Shown here piece by piece: positions 59,646 to 64,000 of a stretch of 64,000 nucleotides of DNA. Position numbers and translations under genes: made by a program. Source of the stretch: Paracrocinitomix sp040880585 (GTDB taxonomy: Bacteria; Bacteroidota; Bacteroidia; Flavobacteriales_D; Crocinitomicaceae). Location of the stretch: contig JBBDID010000003.1 in the NCBI GenBank assembly GCA_040880585.1, positions 124,001 to 188,000 of the forward strand, given 5' to 3'. Position 1 is the stretch's first letter. Each line of letters opens with the position of its first letter. The notes beneath the pieces are model-generated. The model was not told the DNA's origin, did no database searches, and saw only the letters and a list, made by a program, of their open reading frames with translations.

Positions 59646-59665
59646 CACTGAGCGAAGTCGAAGTG
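59646..59665 (+). repeat. Dispersed 20-bp repeat CACTGAGCGAAGTCGAAGTG
   Basis: Perfect copy of 33311-33330. An inverted copy with one mismatch is at 59101-59120 inside the phosphatase coding sequence, translated as part of GTSTPLSA. It is a REP-like unit. Confidence 0.8.
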
Positions 59666-59854
59666 ACAGCCGAGTGGTAATAGGAGTCCGACTTTAGCCG
59701 TCCCCGTGATGACAGCATCCCGCTACTGTGGTTTTGTGTTATTGGAATACGGTCGTAAACCGTACACGAAGAACGACTTTATTCTAATAGCTATCAGGAT
59801 TTAAGTGATTGCAAAAAATGAAAAATAATTGCTTGTTAAACTATTATTTTTAAC

Positions 59855-60166
59855 GATTCTCCGCAATGATACCACCATTTATTTTTAATGCTATTGGACG
59901 TGCTGATTTCCACAAGTTCCTGCCCCGTAGAAAGCGGATTAGCCTGCTACGCACAGTTGGTGTATGGAGCCTGGCTGAACAGAGCGGCTCACGCATAGCG
60001 GGAAAGCTACTGTACCGCCCTGGCGAAACACCAAATGAAGTGGCAGTTAGCAGCTGTATACGGATTATAGCCACTGTAGCAAATCCTTTAGCGAAAGTGG
60101 CGAGGCAGCCAAAAAATAGTATTTAAACTGATTTTTTATCAATTACTGGTATCATTGCGGAGAATC
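59855..60166 (+). mobile_element. MITE-like element, copy 3 (long form)
   Basis: 312 bp with both terminal inverted repeats (GATTCTCCGCAATGATACCA and its inverse). It contains the internal block AGCCTGCTACGCACAGTTGG to AGCAGCTGTATACGG, shared with copy 4 but missing from copy 2. Frames inside it are not conserved between copies. Confidence 0.85.
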
Positions 60167-60168
60167 AT

Positions 60169-60220
60169 TTAACCCCCATTATTCATGAACTCTTGTACAC
60201 CATACTGTTTTGGCGGTTAA
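60169..60220. repeat. 60-bp palindromic repeat, copy 2
   Basis: TTAACCCCCA ... TGGCGGTTAA with the centre CTTGTACACCATACTG. It starts three bases after MITE copy 3 and its right end contains the TAA stop of the downstream minus-strand gene (60217-60219). Confidence 0.72.
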
Positions 60221-61803
60221 TTTGTTTTTTTAACTTTCAGCTTTTTATACTCAGACGGAGCAATTCGGGATTTACTTGACAGTTTATCATAAACATTGGG
60301 AAACGCTTCCTGAGCCAAAGAAATTTTATTTCTGAGCTTGTCATAATAACTGTGATCAAACATCTTTCTAAAATCTTCACGTGATAAAAACGTTTTAGCA
60401 TACAAGGCTTGATATCCATCATTTTCTACGACAAACTTCTCACATTTTTTAAGGGCTTCATTACCGTCAAATTCTTCAATATTTCCAATACCATAAGCAC
60501 CGATATCTACAAACATTTCATCTTTGCTTCCATCCGGTTTTTTATATGGGTGGATCATTCCCAGTTCATTTTCATGATCGTATATCGCCATTGGACATAG
60601 CCAAAGCGGGTAAAGGTTAAAATACTCGTGAAAATGATCTAATGAAGCCTTTAGTTTTTCTATGGGAACAAGCATATCCTGGGTGACACTGTGTTTTTCT
60701 CTAAGCCGTCGTGTGGTTTCAGTTTCAAAATATTTCATCAGTGATAACTGAGGGGGCATGGCCCAGCCAAACAAAAAGCGGTGTAGGGGGTGATTACCAA
60801 ACGGAATCACGTGATCCATCATCCAGAATAAACTTCGGGTATGTCGGTGATAATATTGTCTTAAAGGAATGTATTCTACCGTATCCTTAGCTGAGTTCAA
60901 TATTTTTTCAACATGCGTGTAAAACCAGGGTTTGTACCATCTTCGAATGGGATTTCGTTTACCATCATCTCCTTTTTTGTCTACCATATCACCAATTAGC
61001 AAGACAGACCTGTCTTTATCAAAAACGATTCCTTCAACAAAATCATGTGGTTCTTTTTTACGACTTTCTTCTTCAAATTTTTTGATTAATTGCTCTTGTG
61101 ATTCAATGGGGATATACTGTAAACGCACATATTTTTTTGCCGGAAGCATCTTGAGTTCAACAGCTACCAAAAAACCTAAGGTTCCATATGACCAGGGAAT
61201 CATAGCAAACAAGTCTGAATTTTCATCCTTACTGCATTTCTTCAGTTCGCCATCTGGTGTAATTATCTCAAATGATTCACAGATGTACTGAAACAATCCA
61301 TATTTATGACTTGATGTTTCAATGCCAAAACCGTTCACCAAGCCGCCTACGGTCAAGTCATCTAATTCAGGTAAAACGGCAATTGTCCATCCTCTGGGAT
61401 TCAAAGCAGATGTTAATTGGCCCATACTCACTTGCGGTTCTACTCTGACTGTTTGCTTTTCTTCATTGATCTCCAGAATGTCATTCATATTCAGATGGAT
61501 CTTACGGTTGGTTTTTTTGTAAGCAGGCACTAACTCACTCATACTAAACCAACCTGATCTACCAGTAGTGAGTTGTTCTTGACAACCATTCTCTTTCCAA
61601 TCTTTTAGTTGGTTTCGGACTTTTTGGACGCGTTTATCGTGTTTTTTTGGAGCACTTCTCAGCCAGAAAGATATTTTTCTTTTACTTTTTAAATAGCTCT
61701 CAAAACAAACTGAAATGGGAATTAAAATTAGCGTAGCAAAGGTACCTCTGTATTTGGTTAAGAGAATTTCAACCCATCCTTTTTTTTTCTCCCTAGTAGC
61801 CAT
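60217..61803 (-). CDS. DHCR24/DIMINUTO-like FAD-dependent delta-24 sterol reductase homologue
   Basis: A 528-residue FAD-linked oxidoreductase with strong resemblance along its whole length to animal delta(24)-sterol reductase (DHCR24/seladin-1) and plant DIMINUTO. Shared blocks include an N-terminal membrane helix (TLILIPISVCFESYL), SAPKKHDKRVQKVRNQLKDW, TGRSGWFSMS, NMNDILEINEEKQTVRVEPQVSMGQLT, VLPELDDLTVGGLVNGFGIETSSHKYGLFQ (FAD-binding), PWSYGTLGFLVAVELKMLPAKKYVRLQY, EYIPLRQYYHRHTRSLFWMM, FGNHPLHRFLFGWAMPP and MFDHSYYDKLR. Eukaryotic enzymes reduce the C24 double bond of sterols with NADPH. No sterol cyclase or other sterol gene is in the window. Confidence 0.88.
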   Translation of the reverse strand: MATREKKKGWVEILLTKYRGTFATLILIPISVCFESYLKSKRKISFWLRSAPKKHDKRVQKVRNQLKDWKENGCQEQLTTGRSGWFSMSELVPAYKKTNRKIHLNMNDILEINEEKQTVRVEPQVSMGQLTSALNPRGWTIAVLPELDDLTVGGLVNGFGIETSSHKYGLFQYICESFEIITPDGELKKCSKDENSDLFAMIPWSYGTLGFLVAVELKMLPAKKYVRLQYIPIESQEQLIKKFEEESRKKEPHDFVEGIVFDKDRSVLLIGDMVDKKGDDGKRNPIRRWYKPWFYTHVEKILNSAKDTVEYIPLRQYYHRHTRSLFWMMDHVIPFGNHPLHRFLFGWAMPPQLSLMKYFETETTRRLREKHSVTQDMLVPIEKLKASLDHFHEYFNLYPLWLCPMAIYDHENELGMIHPYKKPDGSKDEMFVDIGAYGIGNIEEFDGNEALKKCEKFVVENDGYQALYAKTFLSREDFRKMFDHSYYDKLRNKISLAQEAFPNVYDKLSSKSRIAPSEYKKLKVKKTN

Positions 61804-61845
61804 ATAATGAAGTATTTTTTAGATCAGTTGTGAGATGAAAAAACG

Positions 61846-62673
61846 CTAATAATCGTGAAGAATTAAGAGCGGCATTTCAGCTAATCGGGACATTTCTTTG
61901 GTCAGGCTTTGTTGTGTAAAGCGTTGAAAAATATTTTGTTTCCGAGCTAGAAGAACCAGTAAGCTTCTACCGTGCGCATCTACAAACTTCCGTATACCTT
62001 TTTTTACGTCTTCATTTTTCAAATGATGAAATTCGTGGGGAATGGATGAGAAAATATCTTCTAATTGCTCACCGGCCTCCTCTTCTTTTTTCGTCATATC
62101 TTCTTGAGGTTTTTTGACATTTATTACCATTACCGGAACCTTGTGATATTTTGCGATACCAATGAGTGGTTTTATTTGTTCAGGGTATTTAATTCTGTGC
62201 ATATCACTAGCAAAAATCAACCCCCCTTCACCCGGTGTAAACTTGCGATCTACCGGAACTGCTAACACCGGACATTCAATCTTATCGATAAGTTCGTATG
62301 TTTTTGCCCTTAACATAGCTGCTTCAAAATTATATTTTGATCGATTGCCGATCACCACGTAGTTCGCTTTCAAATCCTTTACCGCATCATTTATCGCTGA
62401 AGCCAGTAAGCCATAAGTTGAATGAATACGAATAGTTAAGTTTTTATCAGGAAATGCTGCTCGTAAAAGCTGTTCTTCCTTTCTTAAATGTTTGGTTCCC
62501 CCTCTCTCTTGTAGTTCATCTACCGACAAAAAGCCATCATTTCCTGTTGGAGAATCAATATAGGTATTCATTATAATGTATTCAGTATTCTCATTTCCAA
62601 ATAGATGAACAGCATAGTTCATGGCGTTACGCGTGCTTTCAGAAAAGTTTGTGGTCAATATTACCTTTATCAT
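61846..62673 (-). CDS. Universal stress protein, tandem-domain
   Basis: A 275-residue protein with two UspA-like halves. First half: VILTTNFSESTRNAMNYAVHLFG, VIGNRSKYNFEAAMLRAKTYELIDKIECPVLAVP. Second half ends MSRLAEMPLLILHDY. It parallels the Usp at 56112 in length, layout and ending, so they are paralogues. It lies 43 bases upstream of the DHCR24-like gene on the same strand and may be co-transcribed with it. Confidence 0.86.
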   Translation of the reverse strand: MIKVILTTNFSESTRNAMNYAVHLFGNENTEYIIMNTYIDSPTGNDGFLSVDELQERGGTKHLRKEEQLLRAAFPDKNLTIRIHSTYGLLASAINDAVKDLKANYVVIGNRSKYNFEAAMLRAKTYELIDKIECPVLAVPVDRKFTPGEGGLIFASDMHRIKYPEQIKPLIGIAKYHKVPVMVINVKKPQEDMTKKEEEAGEQLEDIFSSIPHEFHHLKNEDVKKGIRKFVDAHGRSLLVLLARKQNIFQRFTQQSLTKEMSRLAEMPLLILHDY

Positions 62674-62803
62674 GTTCGGACTTTTTACCTAAAATAATAC
62701 TTTCATTAAAATAACAATTGCATTTTAATGATAAGTTTTGCTAAATTGTGAAAAAGTAATCACATATTACTTGTATCAGAAACAGGTGTATTTCAAAAAA
62801 ACA

Positions 62804-63319
62804 CTAAACCAATTCAATTTTTTTGATAAGTAAATTGAATTCTTGCGCTTTTTTACTGGAAAACAGGAAACCAATTTCTTCTATTTGTTCTCCCTTGTAA
62901 TTAGGCAAATCTAAATTTTCACCTCTGTAACGAGGGTGGAAATGATGTAGGTCAAGATGGATGGTTTCCCAATCGCCACTGGTCTGAAAATAATGGACAT
63001 AAGAAAACGAACTGGCGGCAACACTTTTTATCCTTAACATATATCGATTTCCATCTCCTTTTACGTGAAGAAGCAACTGATTTTTACCAGCAATATTCAT
63101 AGCATCTAGTTCAGTATGAACAGAACAAAATCCACCATCATTTTCGAGAGAAATTTTACCCGAAAAATAAGCATATTGGTTTTTATTTACCTTAAAATTG
63201 CTTTTAGATTCCCCCCCCATGATTACGTCATCTACAACTCTCCAGTTATTGAGGTGGTCAGCTGAAGTAAAATCTACTAAATTTAAGGTGTCTGTTGGCA
63301 CAGATAGGGTTAATTTCAT
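62804..63319 (-). CDS. CIA30 family protein
   Basis: A 171-residue protein of the CIA30 (complex I intermediate-associated protein 30) family, a galactose-binding-like beta sandwich. Signatures: WRVVDDVIMGGESKSNFKV, YFSGKISLENDGGFCSVHTEL, LLLHVKGDGNRYMLRIK and the late IEEIGFLFSSKKAQEFNLLIKKIELV. In mitochondria the family helps complex I assembly; in bacteria the role is unknown. There is no signal peptide. Monocistronic with 130-290 base intergenic flanks. Confidence 0.85.
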   Translation of the reverse strand: MKLTLSVPTDTLNLVDFTSADHLNNWRVVDDVIMGGESKSNFKVNKNQYAYFSGKISLENDGGFCSVHTELDAMNIAGKNQLLLHVKGDGNRYMLRIKSVAASSFSYVHYFQTSGDWETIHLDLHHFHPRYRGENLDLPNYKGEQIEEIGFLFSSKKAQEFNLLIKKIELV

Positions 63320-63612
63320 TGCTTATGTTTTATGCTCTAATATCTATAACAGTTGTCGAAGCAATAAGTTCAATATTTTATTTGCGGAAAGTACGCATTT
63401 TTTTATTATTATAAACGTAGTTTTCTGTTTTAAGATGTTTGATTTTGAACAAATCAATTTATTGATACTAAAATAGCAATCACTACATTAGGGTACTTGT
63501 CAGTATTGACTTATTGGAAGTCTAACTTTATTTCCCCGGACATCAATGATTATTTTTAATAAAATAGGTAGATATCTGAATATATTAACCCATCCTTTTT
63601 TTGTTCTTGAAT

Positions 63613-63878
63613 GATTCTCCGCAATGATACCACCATTTATTTTTAATGCTTGTTGACTCTGTTGCTTTCTGCGAGTTCTGCCCCGTAGAAAGCGGATTAG
63701 CCTACTACGCACAGTTGGTATACTTGAGCTTAGTTGTACAGGGCGGCTCCCGCTTTAGAGGGAAAGCCACTGTACAACATAGCGAAATACCAAATGAAGT
63801 GGCAGCTAGCAGCTGTATACGGGTATAGCCACTGTAGCAAATTCTTTAGCGACAGTGGCGAGGCAGCCAAAAAAAAAC
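63613..63878 (+). mobile_element. MITE-like element, copy 4 (right end missing)
   Basis: The left terminal repeat GATTCTCCGCAATGATACCA and the long interior match copy 3 (AAAGCGGATTAGCCTACTACG, AGCAGCTGTATACGGGTATAGCC, GCGAGGCAGCCAAAAA). After about 63878 the match ends and no right terminal repeat is seen, so this copy is truncated. Confidence 0.8.
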
Positions 63879-64000
63879 AGAACTAAAACGTAATAGCTTG
63901 AATTAAAATATACTGACTTAGGTGAATAATAAAAAGATGAGTTGGGTGAAGGAACTAAATTGTTAAAATCAAAAAAAAGTGAATCGACAGGATTATATTA
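63879..64000. other. Window end, nothing recognised
   Basis: AT-rich sequence after the truncated MITE with no supported gene or repeat. Confidence 0.5.

Noticed and set aside
59850..60126. Open frames inside MITE copies 3 and 4
   Set aside because: The frames are not the same in the two copies and show no domain; the conservation is of DNA ends and interior, not of a protein.

Overview
The window comes from a Bacteroidota chromosome, most likely a marine Flavobacteriales-type organism. The signs are two type IX secretion (T9SS) C-terminal sorting domains (one decayed), DUF4919, DUF5777, DUF6090 and Lacal_2735 families, GxxExxY and WG-repeat proteins, TAnnTTTG-type -7 boxes, and gene starts without obvious strong Shine-Dalgarno sequences. 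Genus and species cannot be read from the sequence.

Layout. 1-15.1 kb is mostly core: a comM remnant and a GxxExxY gene beside intact comM, a TPR/SpoIIE phosphatase, a large BNR-repeat protein, gmhA, three secreted proteins (two WG-like), an EEP-family nuclease, an SPFH protein and a DUF5684 membrane protein. 15.1-30.6 kb is an accessory island of about 15 kb. It begins with a decayed T9SS tail and then carries about 14 short gene units, all but one on the minus strand: RelE/ParE, DUF5615/DUF433, HigBA, a three-gene HipBST-like module, DUF6090, an SDR/DUF2867 oxidoreductase, a zeta-like kinase, lipoproteins, a KAP NTPase, and two HEPN-like candidates. The units are separated by recurring imperfect-palindromic boundary sequences. 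30.6-64 kb returns to core functions: fabD, pdhC/pdhA, cdd, a VTC/DUF4956 pair, recG, a cytochrome c/DUF5777/anchor-V operon, pgk-murF, acyl-CoA dehydrogenase, anmK, glutamate dehydrogenase, nhaD, exbB-exbD-tonB-folC, two universal stress proteins, a second SpoIIE phosphatase flanked by decayed paralogue tails, a close homologue of the eukaryotic delta-24 sterol reductase, and a CIA30 protein.

The most interesting signal is the boundary set in the island. The left end of a unit reads GTTRKGC-like and its right end reads as the reverse complement (for example GTTAGCAACC and GGTTGCTAAC around the KAP gene). Inner 8-base arms GGGTTGTA/TACAACCC accompany the cores at that unit, and in two units the core supplies the stop codon. 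This is the architecture of integron gene cassettes with attC sites. No integrase gene is present in the window, so the island looks like an integrase-less cassette cluster, or an unrelated system that converged on the same layout.

Other repeats are a four-copy MITE family with 20-bp terminal inverted repeats, a 164-bp inverted-repeat element whose end supplies the recG stop codon, a 60-bp palindromic repeat, a 20-bp dispersed repeat that has entered a phosphatase coding sequence in frame, and a 373-bp exact duplication inside the island. No rRNA, tRNA, CRISPR array or IS transposase was recognised.
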